The notes: generated from the letters alone by a model not told the origin. A stretch of 64,000 nt of DNA from Lathyrus oleraceus (GCF_024323335.1 NC_066581.1:225448539-225512538); one strand, 5' to 3'; counted from the stretch's first letter, positions 51,830 to 63,312 are shown. Program-made: numbers and translations.

Positions 51830-52050
51830 CATCAAGGCATAAGCCTTCAACTTTCAACTTAAAATTTGCCAATCCAGGCCAACGTGGTGTGAGCAGAGCT
51901 CCATCAAGGCGTAAGCCTTCAACTTTCAACTTAAAATTTGCCAATCCAGGCCAACGTGGTGTGAGCAGAGCTCCATCAAGGCGTAAGCCTTCAACTTTCA
52001 ACTTAAAATTTGCCAATCCAGGCCAACGTGGTGTGAGCAAAGCTCCGACT
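51830..52050 (-). repeat. Three 72-bp tandem units in the Tekay 3' LTR
   Basis: The landmark AAGCCTTCAA recurs at 51841, 51913 and 51985. Since 72 is a multiple of 3, both strands show an open frame of repeated 24-residue blocks; this is a by-product, not a protein. The other LTR has the same three units (from 58278). Confidence 0.9.
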
Positions 52051-52396
52051 TAATGCATATGAATGTACGTGGCATACACGACTTTACAATTCCGACAACA
52101 TAATAATAATAGCAACACAGCAAGGTTTTCAACATAATCAACTTATAATCAACTTTGGCTCATCAAGCCTACAACTCAGTATTTTTAACAACTTTCCGTA
52201 CACGGAACAACTTAACAACTCAGTCATACTTGCATCGACACTTTATAACACAAACCCAACAAATTTTACTCATCAAAATTGACTACAATATTACCTCATA
52301 ACATAACTCAATCCCTACTATGTCACATACCAACCTAGGCAAATCACCAATTATGTTCACAACATTAAAATATCAAATTTTCATTTTTCCAACAGT

Positions 52397-52575
52397 GTTA
52401 ACCGGTTAACGCCCTGGGTTAACCGGTTAACGCAGGACAAAACACACTTTCTGGCAAAACGCAACAGTGTTAACCGGTTAACGCCCTGGGTTAACCGGTT
52501 AACGCAGGAAAAATAGCACCTTTTCACAAAATATAACAGTGTTAACCGGTTAACGCCCTAGGTTAACCGGTTAAC
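52397..52575. repeat. Six GTTAACCGGTTAAC palindromes in the Tekay 3' LTR
   Basis: Perfect 14-base palindromes at 52397, 52418, 52469, 52490, 52541 and 52562. They form three pairs with 7 bases between partners and a 72-base step between pairs. The other LTR repeats the set from 58834, one of its copies having a changed last base. Confidence 0.92.
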
Positions 52576-53162
52576 GCAGACAAAACAGCAGTTCCTGCGC
52601 TAACACAAGGCAGAATGCAGAGTTCTCCGCATTTTCCGCCGTTGGAGGACTTCCGGACCTCCGATTCAATTTCCGTAAAAAGCTATACGTTCGGGGGAAC
52701 ACGACTCACACAATTACGGACTCAATTACAGCTTTAATACAACTTATTCATCACAATATTTCAGCATTCAACATCCCAATTAGGGTCACTTCAACGGTTT
52801 ATCACTACCCATGACATGTTAATCTATAATACCCATTAAACGACGATAAACCCCCCTTACCTGAGATAATCCGGCAATCTCTAAACTTCAAGCTTTTCCG
52901 TTCTTCAACCTTTGCTCTCTAGCTCTTCCTCTGTGCCCTTTCTCCACTTTTCACTTTTCAGCCGCTTCTCTGTTTCACGTGAAAACTCTTTACCAAAAAT
53001 GAAAACCCTTTTTCCTTATTCCAACTTATATATTTTCCAAATAATTATTATTCCAAATAATAATAATAATAATAATCCAATAATTCAATTTATTTAATTA
53101 AATTATTAAATATATTATTAACTTAATTTAAATAATCCTCTTATTTAATTCGGGGTGTTACA

Positions 53163-53175
53163 ACTCTCCCCTACT
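53163..53175 (-). other. Polypurine tract of the Tekay element
   Basis: AGTAGGGGAGAGT on the minus strand, immediately before the TGTAACACC start of the 3' LTR. Confidence 0.85.
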
Positions 53176-53204
53176 AAAAGAGTTTTCGTCCTCGAAAACA
53201 TACC

Positions 53205-56200
53205 TCAAGCAAATAACTCTGGATAAGACTCTTTCATCTGACTCTCCAGTTCCCAAGTCACAATGCCACCTGCTGGTCCTCCCCAAGCTACTTTCACTAA
53301 GGTAATCTCTTTACCCCGCAACTGCTTCAACTCTCGATCCTCAATCCTCATAGGCGATATTTCAACAGTCAGGTTATCTCTCACCTGTACATCATCTATT
53401 TGGACTACATGCGACGGATCATGAATGTACCTCCTCAACTGAGACACATGAAAAACCTCATGCAAATTCGCAAGTGACGGCGGTAAAGCGATACGATAGG
53501 CGACCTCTCCTATCCTCTCCAAAATCTGATAAGGACCAATAAATCGAGGTGTCAACTTCTTTGACTTCAAGGCTCGACCAACCCCAGTTATCGGAGTAAC
53601 ACGAAGAAACACGTGATCTCCCTCTCGGAACTCAAGTGACTTCCTCCTCTTATCATGATAACTCTTCTGACGACTCTGAGCAATTCTCATCTTCTCCTGA
53701 ATCATCTTAATCTTTTCTGTAGTCTGTTGAACAATCTCCGGTCCAACCACAGCACTCTCACCGGACTCATACCAACATAACGGTGTCCGACATCTCCTAC
53801 CATACAAAGCTTCAAACGGTGCCATACCAATACTCGAATGAAAACTATTGTTGTAGGTAAACTCAATCAAAGGTAAATAACAATCCCAAGCACCTCCCTT
53901 TTCCAAAACGCAAGCTCTCAAAAGATTCTCTAATGACTGAATCGTCCTCTCAGTCTGACCATCAGTCTGCGGATGATATGCAGAACTCAATCTCAGTTTA
54001 GTTCCCAAAGCCTTCTGCAAACCTTCCCAGAACTTCGATGTAAATCTAGGGTCTCTGTCCGAAACAATACTCAACGGAATACCATGCAAACTTACAATCT
54101 TCTCAATATACAACTCGGCTAATCTCTCTAACGGATAATCCATTCTGATCGGAATGAAATGAGCCGACTTTGTCAATCTGTCAACAATCACCCAAATAGC
54201 TTCAAAATTCTTAATTGTCCTCGGTAAACCAGAAACAAAATCCATACTGATACTATCCCACTTCCACTCTGGAATAGCCAACGGTTGCATTAGCCCAGAC
54301 GGCTTCTGATGCTCAATCTTTGACTTCTGACAAGTCAAACAGGAATAAACAAAACTCGCAATTTCTCTTTTCATTCCCGGCCACCAAAATAACTTTTTCA
54401 AATCATGATACATCTTCGTAGCTCCAGGATGAATACTCAACCCACTACGATGTCCTTCTTCAAGAATACTCTTCTTAAGTTCGATAACATCCGGAATACA
54501 CACCCGATTCCCAAACTTCAAAATACCATTCTCATCAACTCTGAATTCGCCACCTTGACCTTGATTCACTAGAGTCAACTTATCAACCAAAAGCACATCG
54601 GATTTCTGACCCTCTCTGATCTCATCCAGAATACCACTTGTTAACTTCAACATTCCCAATTTAACACTATTGTGAGTACTCTCACACACCAAACTCAAGT
54701 CTCTAAACTGCTCAATTAAATCCAATTCCTTAACCATTAACATAGACATATGTAATGATTTCCGACTCAATGCATCAGCCACTACGTTTGCTTTACCCGG
54801 ATGGTAATTCAAACCAAAGTCATAATCCTTCAGAAACTCTAACCATCTTCTCTGTCTCATATTCAGCTCTTTCTGATCAAACAAATACTTTAAACTTTTA
54901 TGGTCACTGAAAACCTCAAATCTTGACCCGTACAAGTAATGCCTCCATAACTTCAGAACAAACACCACAGCCGCCAACTCTAAATCGTGCGTCGGGTAGT
55001 TCCTCTCATGAACCCTCAGCATCCTTGAAGCATAAGCTATAACCTGCTTATTCTGCATCAACACGCCACCCAAACCCAACAATGAAGCATCACAGTAAAC
55101 TTCAAATGATTCCGACGAACTCGGTAATATCAGAATAGGAGCAGTAGTTAACCTTCTCTTTAACTCTTGGAAACCTTCTTCACATTTTGAGTCCCAAACA
55201 AACGCTTGCCCCTTCCTAGTCAACATCGTCAATGGTAACGCCAACTTAGAAAATCCCTCAATGAACTTCCTATAATAACCAGCCAAACCAAGGAAACTTC
55301 GAATCTCAGCAACAGACTTCGGAGCTTCCCACTTAGATACCGCTTCTATCTTAGAAGGATCAACAGCAACGTCACCTCTTGAAATCACATGACCAAGAAA
55401 ACTTACCTCTCCTAACCAAAATTCACACTTGGACAATTTAGCAAATAACTTCTTTTCTCGTAGAACTCCCAAAACCACTCTCAAATGTTCAGCATGCTCT
55501 TCTTCAGATTTCGAATACACCAAAATGTCATCAATAAACACCAAAACAAACTTGTCTAGGTACGGATGGAAAATCCTATTCATATACTCCATAAATACTC
55601 CAGGCGCATTAGTCACACCAAAAGGCATTACAGAATACTCATAATGTCCATACCTTGTTCTGAAAGCAGTCTTCTGAATATCCTCGGTTTTCACACGGAT
55701 CTGATGATACCCAGATCTCAAGTCTATTTTGCTGAACACACTTGCACCAACCAACTGATCCATCAAATCATCTATCCTCGGCAAAGGATACCGATTCTTG
55801 ATCGTCACTTTATTCAGTTGCCTGTAGTCCACACACAACCTCATAGTACCTTCTTTCTTCTTAACCAATAGCACTGGTGCACCCCACGGTGACACACTCG
55901 GACGAATAAATTTCTTATCCAACAGATCTTCCAACTGACTCTTCAATTCAGTTAACTCAACAACAGACATACGGTACGGAGCCATCGATATCGGCCTAGT
56001 ACCAGGTACCAAATCAATCGAGAACTCCACTTCGCGCTCTGGCGGTAATTCATTCACCTCTTCCGGAAACACATCAGGAAAATCACACACCACGGCTAGA
56101 TCGCCAATCACCAGTTTATCTTTAGCCTCCAAAGTCGCTAACAGCATAAACAACTCTGCCCCATCAGCTACTTCCTCATTCACTTGCCTTGCCGATAGAA

Positions 56201-56282
56201 ACAAACTCTTTCCCTCCTCAATCTCAGGAAAGACCACCGTCTTATCAAAACAGTTGATAGAAACTCGGTTAAACACCAATCA
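53205..56282 (-). pseudogene. Pol part of the Tekay polyprotein (after the in-frame stop)
   Basis: About 1024 open codons follow a TGA at 56280-56282 that interrupts a single gag-pol frame. Order: end of protease; RT with [11 protein letters not shown] and the catalytic FIDDILVYS near 55515-55545; RNase H; integrase HHCC (H, H, CLTC) and DDE core ([27 protein letters not shown]); C-terminal [10 protein letters not shown] domain and a chromodomain ending [16 protein letters not shown]. The chromodomain and RT type place it in the Tekay (Del) chromoviruses, which target chromatin. All catalytic motifs I can see are intact. The only break seen is the stop inside the protease, so it is nearly intact. 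Confidence 0.92.
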
Positions 56283-57557
56283 GTTCATACCCAGAATAAC
56301 ATCAATCTGCACTAGTGGAAGACACACTAGGTCCATCCCAAAGTCTCTACCAAAAATACTCAAAGGACAATTTAAACAAACCGAAGTAGTAGTCACTGAA
56401 CCCTTCGCAGGAGTATCAATTACCATACTACCAAACATCTCAGATATCTCTAACTTAAGTTTCACAGCACAATCCAAAGATATAAAGGAATGAGTCGCAC
56501 CTGTGTCAATAATAGCTACAAGAGGAAAGCCATTAATATAACACGTACCTCGGATAAGTCTGTCCTCACTGGAGGTTTGAGTTCCGGTCAATGCGAACAC
56601 CTTCCCAGTTTGAGATTTCTTTGGCTTCTGACACTGACTTCCAATATGCCCTTCTTCGCCACAATTAAAACAAATCACTTCCTTGTGCTTGCAATCAGCT
56701 ATTGCATGGCCAGTCTTACCACAGCGAAAACACCTCTTTACTTCAGCAGTGCATACATTACTCTTATGACCAGCCTGACCACATTTGAAGCAAACTATAC
56801 CAACAGGAGCACCTCCCCTACTAGTCCTCTGAGCCGGAGCAGCTCCTTGTCTCCCTTTTCCCACTGGAGCATCATACGGCTTGCCACGGTTTTGATGTTG
56901 CTTGCCCCTGCGGTCACTGACAATCTTGTAATGAGCATTATTGTCTTCTTCAAATATCCTGCAGCTATCAACCAATTCAGTAAAAATGCGTATCTTCTGA
57001 TACCCAACAGCCTTCTTAATTTCAGAGCGCAGTCCATTTTCAAACTTGATGCACTTTGAAAATTCAGCACCAGCACCAGTGTAATGAGGATAAAATTTGG
57101 ACAGCTCCACAAATTTCGCAGCATAATCAGTGACAGACATGTTTCCTTGCTTCAGCTCAAGGAACTCAATTTCCTTCTTACCACGGACATCTTCCGGATA
57201 ATACTTTCTCATGAATTCCCTACGGAATACATCCCAAGTAATGACTTCACCTGCCACGGTCAACCTCTCGTGAGTCTCTAGCCACCAGTCATCAGCTTCG
57301 ACTGCTAGCATGTGAGTACCATACCGAACCTTCTGAGCTGGAGTGCAATCCATAACACGGAAGATTCTCTCAATCTCTTTCAACCATTTCAAGGTTGCAT
57401 CTGGATCATGCTTCCCTTTAAACACCGGCGGATTCTCTCTCTGAAAAGTCGCCAAGCTACGTGATCCAGCATCACCACCAGCATTTGGCAAGTTCTGCAC
57501 AGCTTGGGCCATCGCTTGCATTGCGGCAGCCATTGCAGTGTCATTCCTTCCAGCCAT
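56280..57557 (-). CDS. Gag and protease start of the Tekay element (425 codons, ends at a premature TGA)
   Basis: ATG at 57557 opens a capsid/nucleocapsid frame. A retrotransposon gag domain spans about residues 35-220 (FKGKHDPDATLKWLKEIERIF, EFMRKYYPEDVR). Three CCHC zinc knuckles at about 255-305 (CFKCGQAGHKSNVC, CFRCGKTGHAIADC, CFNCGEEGHIGSQC) bind RNA. The protease active site DTGATHSF lies near residue 350. The frame stops at a TGA (56280-56282) inside the protease, and pol continues in the same frame. Chromoviruses of this type usually have one continuous gag-pol frame, so the stop is probably damage. Gag alone could still be made. Confidence 0.88.
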   Translation of the reverse strand: MAGRNDTAMAAAMQAMAQAVQNLPNAGGDAGSRSLATFQRENPPVFKGKHDPDATLKWLKEIERIFRVMDCTPAQKVRYGTHMLAVEADDWWLETHERLTVAGEVITWDVFRREFMRKYYPEDVRGKKEIEFLELKQGNMSVTDYAAKFVELSKFYPHYTGAGAEFSKCIKFENGLRSEIKKAVGYQKIRIFTELVDSCRIFEEDNNAHYKIVSDRRGKQHQNRGKPYDAPVGKGRQGAAPAQRTSRGGAPVGIVCFKCGQAGHKSNVCTAEVKRCFRCGKTGHAIADCKHKEVICFNCGEEGHIGSQCQKPKKSQTGKVFALTGTQTSSEDRLIRGTCYINGFPLVAIIDTGATHSFISLDCAVKLKLEISEMFGSMVIDTPAKGSVTTTSVCLNCPLSIFGRDFGMDLVCLPLVQIDVILGMN

Positions 57558-57652
57558 TTCAACTTATCAATACAACACAACTTAAAAGTTAGATTAGTAA
57601 CAATACACAATCGTTAGACAGTAACGACACGACAACTGGCCGGACAGACCGA

Positions 57653-57667
57653 CCTGCTCTGATACCA
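57653..57667 (-). other. Primer-binding site of the Tekay element (initiator tRNA-Met)
   Basis: TGGTATCAGAGCAGG on the minus strand, four bases from the 5' LTR end. It is the standard site for initiator methionine tRNA. Confidence 0.9.
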
Positions 57668-57671
57668 CTAA

Positions 57672-59599
57672 TGTAACACCCTTCTAAAATACCCCAAATA
57701 TTTAATTTACAACAACAAATATATAAATCAGAGTAATTATTGCAGTTAAGGGTGTCACACCATATTTCACACATCTCACCATAGAAATCAGTCATGCTCA
57801 TTATTTAATTCAACATAAACACTTCTTGCAAAATACGCAGCGGATAGAGATCATTCAACATATGTAATACATTACACATAAAATTATTCAACAAGTTAAA
57901 ACATCCCGTCCCGATGTTACATCTACCAGAGCATGACCCACTAAGGAAACCACACTAGACTCCAAGCACTAGCTTCTACTCACTCACTGCTCATTACCTG
58001 AAAAATAGTTGTAAGGGTGAGTTCCTCAATCGATATAATAAGCATTATAAATCATCATGTAATGCTAAGTAAATTTACACGTTAATCACCCTAATCATAT
58101 CATGCATTCAGTAACAGCACATCAACTCAAATATCATACTCCATAACAACGTAAAATGCAACTCAATAACAACATAAAATGCAACTCAAATGAGACTCGA
58201 CTCGTCATGCATGTGGTACCAATCGGAGTAAAACTCCTAACTTAGAATCATTGCCATTTTATTGGGCATCAAGGCATAAGCCTTCAACTTTCAACTTAAA
58301 ATTTGCCAATCCAGGCCAACGTGGTGTGAGCAGAGCTCCATCAAGGCGTAAGCCTTCAACTTTCAACTTAAAATTTGCCAATCCAGGCCAACGTGGTGTG
58401 AGCAGAGCTCCATCAAGGCGTAAGCCTTCAACTTTCAACTTAAAATTTGCCAATCCAGGCCAACGTGGTGTGAGCAAAGCTCCGACTTAATGCATATGAA
58501 TGTACGTGGCATACACGACTTTACAATTCCGACAACATAATAATAATAGCAACACAGCAAGGTTTTCAACATAATCAACTTATAATCAACTTTGGCTCAT
58601 CAAGCCTACAACTCAGTATTTTTAACAACTTTCCGTACACGGAACAACTTAACAACTCAGTCATACTTGCATCGACACTTTATAACACAAACCCAACAAA
58701 TTTTACTCATCAAAATTGACTACAATATTACCTCATAACATAACTCAATCCCTACTATGTCACATACCAACCTAGGCAAATCACCAATTATGTTCACAAT
58801 ATTAAAATATCAATTTTTCACTTTTCCAACAGTGTTAACCGGTTAACGCCCTGGGTTAACCGGTTAACGCAGGACAAAACACACTTTCTGGCAAAACGCA
58901 ACAGTGTTAACCGGTTAACTCCCTGGGTTAACCGGTTAACGCAGGAAAAACAACACCTTTTCACAAAATATAACAGTGTTAACCGGTTAACGCCCTGGGT
59001 TAACCGGTTAACGCAGACAAAACAGCAGTTCCTGCGCTAACACAAGGCAGAATGCAGAGTTCTCCGCATTTTCTGCCGTTGGAGGACTTCCGGACCTCCG
59101 ATTCAATTTCCGTAAAAAGCTATACGTTCGGGGGAACACGACTCACACAATTACGGACTCAATTACAGCTTTAATACAACTTATTCATCACAATATTTCA
59201 GCATTCAACATCCCAATTAGGGTCACTTCAACGGTTTATCACTACCCATGACATGTTAATCTATAATACCCATTAAACGACGATAAACCCCCCTTACCTG
59301 AGATAATCCGGCAATCTCTAAACTTCAAGCTTTTCCGTTCTTCAACCTTTGCTCTCTAGCTCTTCCTCTTTGCCCTTTCTCCACTTTTCACTTTTCAGCC
59401 GCTTCTCTGTTTCACGTGAAAACTCTTTACCAAAAATGAAAACCCTTTTTCCTTATTCCAACTTATATATTTTCCAAATAATTATTATTCCAAATAATAA
59501 TAATAATAATAATCCAATAATTCAATTTATTTAATTAAATTATTAAATATATTATTAACTTAATTTAAATAATCCTCTTATTTAATTCGGGGTGTTACA
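57672..59599 (-). repeat. 5' LTR of the Tekay element
   Basis: 1928 bp, the same length as the 3' LTR. It includes the 72-bp triplicate and the palindrome set at the corresponding places (offset 6437). Confidence 0.94.
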
Positions 59600-59604
59600 C
59601 TATC

Positions 59605-60638
59605 ATCCTCTTGTAATAAAACGAGCTCAAGGTCTTCAAGAAGATCTTAGTCATCTCTTTTTCCTCTAGGGGAGGCACTATCTGAGCTGCCAATTCGCAC
59701 CACCTCTGGGCGTATTCTTTGAAGGTCTCTTTCTCTTTCTAGGACATCGCCTTCAACTGGTCCCTATCAGGAGCCATATCCATATTGTATTTATATTGCT
59801 TGACGAAGGCCTCGCCAAGATCGTTGAAAGATCGGATGTTTGAACTCTCCAAACCCATGTACCACCGGAGAGCGGCACCGGACAGACTGTCCTGGAAATA
59901 ATGGATGAGCAGTTGGTCGTTGTCAGTTTGCGTTGACATCTTGCGAGCATACATCACAAGATGGCTGAGAGGGCATGTGTTTCCCTTATACTTCTCAAAG
60001 TCAGGCACTTTGAATTTAATAGGGATCTTCACGTTGGGCACAAGGCACAACTCAGCAGCACTTTTACCAAAGAGGTCTTTCCCCCTCAAAGTTTTCAGTT
60101 CCTTGCGAAGCTCAAGGAATTGGTCCTTCATATCATCCATCTTTTCATAAACATCTGGGCCCTCAGATGGCTCAGAGTGGTAGATGGTATCTTCGACCCT
60201 TGGTAAAGTGTGCACAACGGGCGGTGGCACTGAAAGGACCGGGCTAGATGCCGGCAGAGAAGCAAGAGTAGGGGCGAAACCCTCTGGTACAAAGTTGGGG
60301 GGCATTCCCCAAGGGAACCCGGCTGGTATAGATGGCGCAAAATGAGCCGTTGCAGCAGGCACAATAGAAGTCATGATCTCAGAAATGACCGTCCTCTGGG
60401 GAGGAGTTGATGGCGTTGGAGAAGATTGGCTCTGAGCGGCCAAGAATGACTCCATCAGGGCAGTCAGTCTGGCTACCTCCTCTTTCAGCTCGCGGTTTTC
60501 TTGTTCTAGATGATCCATCAGTCTCGAAGAGTTGGCTCTGGTGTAGTACCGGTGAGTTAGCTTGTCTTCAAAATAACTGAAGAACACAGAGTTAGACCAA
60601 AGGACAAGGAGCTGGGAACAAAACCTGCTTATGCACAT
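59605..60638 (-). pseudogene. Gag N-terminal part of Ogre B
   Basis: The open stretch 59739-60638 includes MDHLEQENRELKEE, a short coiled coil starting at the ATG at 60518, then a P/S-rich linker and a retrotransposon gag core (KIPIKFKVPDFEKYKG, WYMGLESS). A TAG at 59739-59741 stops it. The same frame then continues to the CTATC duplication at 59600-59604, and gag resumes at 51234 beyond the Tekay element. The true start may be the ATG at 60518 rather than 60638, because A begins its conserved gag stretch there too. Confidence 0.85.
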
Positions 60639-60850
60639 GATGCATGCAATGCTTGTGCATATGATTTGTTTTTTTTATTTCAAAGGAACTTTAGAGTTCT
60701 ATTTGCAAATATTTGGAAGTATTAAACATTTATCATATCTGAAAGTATCTTGTCACTAATATCTGGAAAATAGTTTTACATCAAAGAAGTACAACATGGG
60801 TAGCTAGACAAAAATACAAGAGAGAAGGAAAATGATCATCCCATGGATCC
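60639..60850 (-). other. ORF1-gag spacer of Ogre B
   Basis: A noncoding spacer of about 210 bases. The same sequence in A (about 10731-10920) is directly joined to the ORF1 start, which shows that ORF1 was deleted there. Confidence 0.6.
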
Positions 60851-62302
60851 CTAGAAACAATCATCTAAAGCTTGGGACACAAGAAGATAAGAAGCGCGAA
60901 GCCTCTTCACCTCTTCCTCATAGGCTGCCTCCATATCTGCCTTCTCCTTGGCGAGTCGATCGTACTTCCTCTTCCAGAACTTGGAAGACTGAGGAAGTAG
61001 AGAAGTCCACGCATCATTAGGATCATCAATAACCTGATGCTCGAGGAACTCGATCAAAGCATCCTTTTCCTTGATCTGCTGAAGCAACTCTTCTCGTTCG
61101 CGGATCCAGGCACGTGAATGGTCTTCGTCTCTCAACTCCTCTACTCCTTGGTCAGGGAGGGTTGAAGGCCCAACCATAACCAAAGGTGTAGCTCTTGGAT
61201 ACTCGTAAGGCATGAGATACTCAGACGCTCTCTTCCTAACCCAAGCAGTGTAAGGCTCCAAAGCGACACAGTTCTTAGGACCCAACTCATTCCTTCCTTT
61301 CCGATGAATCTTGCGCCAAGCGCGGACCATCCTAGCTTTCAAGCCTTGGGGATCTTTACCCTCCTAAAAGAACACACCTTCTAACAGAATGTTATTGGGT
61401 TTATCTTTTAGGGGGAACCCAAGCTGACGTCGTGCCAAAACAGGGTTGTAGTTAATCCCACCACATGTACCGAGAAGAGGTACATTGGAGAATTCACCAC
61501 AAGAGTCGATAATCTGCACACCATCATACACACGGTTGTACCAAGAGATATCATCATTAGTGAGAGACATAAGTCTCGTGGACCACCGTAGACATCCTTT
61601 GTTCTCCTTGAAAGCGACCGTCTGCGGTAAGTGAGAAATAAACCACTTATACAACAGAGGCAAACAACACACTATGGCACCCCCACCCTTTGCATTCCTC
61701 ATATGCAAAGAAAAATAAGTGTCACTCAACAGAGTCGGAACGGGATTAAGAGTAGAGAAAATCCTAATAGCGTTCACATCCACAAACTTGTCGATGTTAG
61801 GGAACAATACTAACCCATAGATGAGAAGTACAAATATGGCCTCAAAGGCGTCCTCACTCATGGCCTTCCCATACATAGTAGCTTGAGCAATGAGGAACTC
61901 ATAAGGGAGACCTTGAATTCCACCTTTGGTAGTCATATGAGCACCAACCAGAGATTCATCTATATGCAACATGTCAGCTATCTCTTGAGAAGTAGGAATA
62001 CTCTCCAAGCCACTGAACGACAACTGGTCTAGAATTGGTATACCCACAAGATATGCATACTCCTCGAGCGTGGGCAAAAGCTGAAAATCCGGAAATGTGA
62101 AGCAACGGTACAAAGGATCATAAAACTGCACCAATACACTCATCAACCCTTCATCCACCTGAGTAGTCAGAAGAGGAAGAAGCTTCCCAAAACGAGCCTT
62201 GAAACCCAAGGGATCTAGTACATAGGATGTCAGATTCCTTAACTCTTTCAAATCTGGTTGTCTGAAGCTGTACTTCTTTGTATTCCTTCTTTGTCTTTCC
62301 AT
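60851..62302 (-). pseudogene. ORF1 of Ogre B (one in-frame stop)
   Basis: 484 codons from an ATG at 62302, aligned with the C ORF1 start. A TAG at 61364-61366 is the only break seen; the frame continues to 60851. ORF1 upstream of gag is a distinguishing feature of Ogre elements, and its function is unknown. The N-terminal two-thirds (CFTFPDFQLLPTLEEYAYLV and a region typical of the plant mobile domain) is followed by a charged, coiled-coil-rich C-terminus (REREELLQQIKEKDALIEFL). The open frame extends upstream of 62302 to 62437, but that part lacks similarity to C ORF1. Confidence 0.85.
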
Positions 62303-62816
62303 GTCTGAAAATTTGCAAATAGACCTCTTAAATTCCTTGAAAATTTTCTTCATTATTAATGATATGGATGCAAATGGGTGCATGAATGCATGAATGCAAC
62401 AATCACACTCAAGGATCAAGCAAAACACACCAAACAAAGGTCATGGGATGGATCATGTTATCCTTAATATCAATCATCCATTTTAGTGGATTATGGTTTA
62501 CACCTTATCAACACTCAAGTTCCATTGATATTAAGGACACATGAACGGATCAACCACGAATCAAGGGTTTGTTGCAAGTCACGAGCATGGAGCTTCGGTT
62601 AAGAACCACCCAAAGGGAGTGTACTAGGGTTTAACCTGCCAAACATGTTCTACAAGAGGCTCCCATAGTCATCATCCCATCTTTCAGATATTGTCGGAGA
62701 AACGACTACTCGTATTCCAAAAATATTCTTAAGAGAGACTCTTATGAGTGTAGTATCGCGTAATAATCGTATCAAATCTTACACTTGAACGACTTTCGCA
62801 CTACATCCTAAGAATA
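62303..62816 (-). other. Leader of Ogre B (truncated)
   Basis: Colinear with the A leader up to about 11535. It carries a 13-bp perfect inverted repeat (CCTTAATATCAAT 62462-62474 with ATTGATATTAAGG 62524-62536). It ends at 62816, where a 3-base overlap (ATA) joins it to a copy of the Angela-like LTR. Confidence 0.78.
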
Positions 62817-63312
62817 ATTGCCAACGTCGCGAAAACCTACAGGGTCACACACAAGGACGGATTGATGAGAAATAGAGGAACTAAGGAACACCGTAAGGTA
62901 CGGTGCACGTAAGTGGGAGACGAAATATGGTAAGGTACCAAATACTTAAGTGATTTTAGCATATTATGAGATATGGGCCAAAATACACTTAAGTGGGCTT
63001 TTTAGCTTGAAGCCCACACAAGTGGTTCTATAAATAGACCCTTGGGTAGAAGCATTGTCACTGAGACTCAACTCAAGTGAAGACTTGGAATTTCGTTTCC
63101 CTCTCTCTCTCACTCAAAGCCTTCATTCGTACCATCTAGCACTGAGATTGAAGGAATCCGTTCGTGTGGACTGAGTAGAGACGTTGTCATCGTTCAACTT
63201 CGTGATCGCCACAAGAGGTAACAATTCTATCACTGATCATGCCCATTCGTAAGGATCACTAAATGGAGAAAATTTTAAATTCCGTTGCGCCTTGGATGAC
63301 AATTCTCCTTCA
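62814..63312 (+). repeat. Second copy of the Angela-like solo LTR (3' part)
   Basis: It matches 36100-36602 with about 2-3% differences and ends at the same CTCCTTCA boundary followed by ATTAT (63313-63317). It starts abruptly at the junction with B. Confidence 0.88.

Larger units (their letters stand above)
51235..53162 (-). repeat. 3' LTR of the Tekay element
   Basis: Starts TGTAACACCCCG at 53162 and ends GGGTGTTACA at 51235 in element orientation, with inverted TGTAACACCC termini. It contains a 72-bp triplicate (about 51830-52050) and six palindromes (52397-52575). No gene is present. Confidence 0.94.
51235..59599 (-). mobile_element. Tekay-type Ty3/gypsy chromovirus, near-complete (8365 bp)
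   Basis: Two LTRs of 1928 bp each (51235-53162 and 57672-59599) differ at about 12 positions (0.6%, by eye). The target duplication CTATC is perfect (51230-51234 and 59600-59604). The primer site matches initiator methionine tRNA, the polypurine tract is present, and a gag-protease-RT-RNase H-integrase-chromodomain frame is interrupted by one stop. It is inserted in gag of Ogre B in the same orientation as B. The small LTR divergence suggests an age of some hundred thousand years at commonly used plant rates. Confidence 0.93.
37462..62816 (-). mobile_element. Ogre-type element B, 5' LTR missing, with a nested Tekay element
   Basis: Minus strand. From 3' to 5': LTR 37462-42354, 3' noncoding region, triple stem-loops, pol, intron, protease/gag, Tekay insertion (51235-59599), gag start, ORF1, leader. 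The leader ends abruptly at 62816 without primer site or 5' LTR and joins sequence matching the C leader. Without the Tekay insertion the remaining element is about 17 kb. Every coding part is broken at least once. Confidence 0.88.

Noticed and set aside
51814..52053. Open frame with three 24-residue repeats (also at 58251-58490 and on both strands)
   Set aside because: The frame stays open because the LTR repeat unit is 72 bp; it lies in an LTR and has no start context or similarity.
51830..52575. CRISPR-like repeat array
   Set aside because: Plant LTR context, units adjacent without variable spacers, and the palindromes are part of longer duplicated LTR blocks.
53205..57557. Natural stop-codon readthrough between gag and pol of the Tekay element
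   Set aside because: The stop lies inside the protease rather than between domains, and related chromoviruses have a continuous frame; a mutation is simpler.
61364..62437. ORF1 start at 62437
   Set aside because: The homologous frame in C begins at the methionine equivalent to 62302; the upstream extension is leader sequence.
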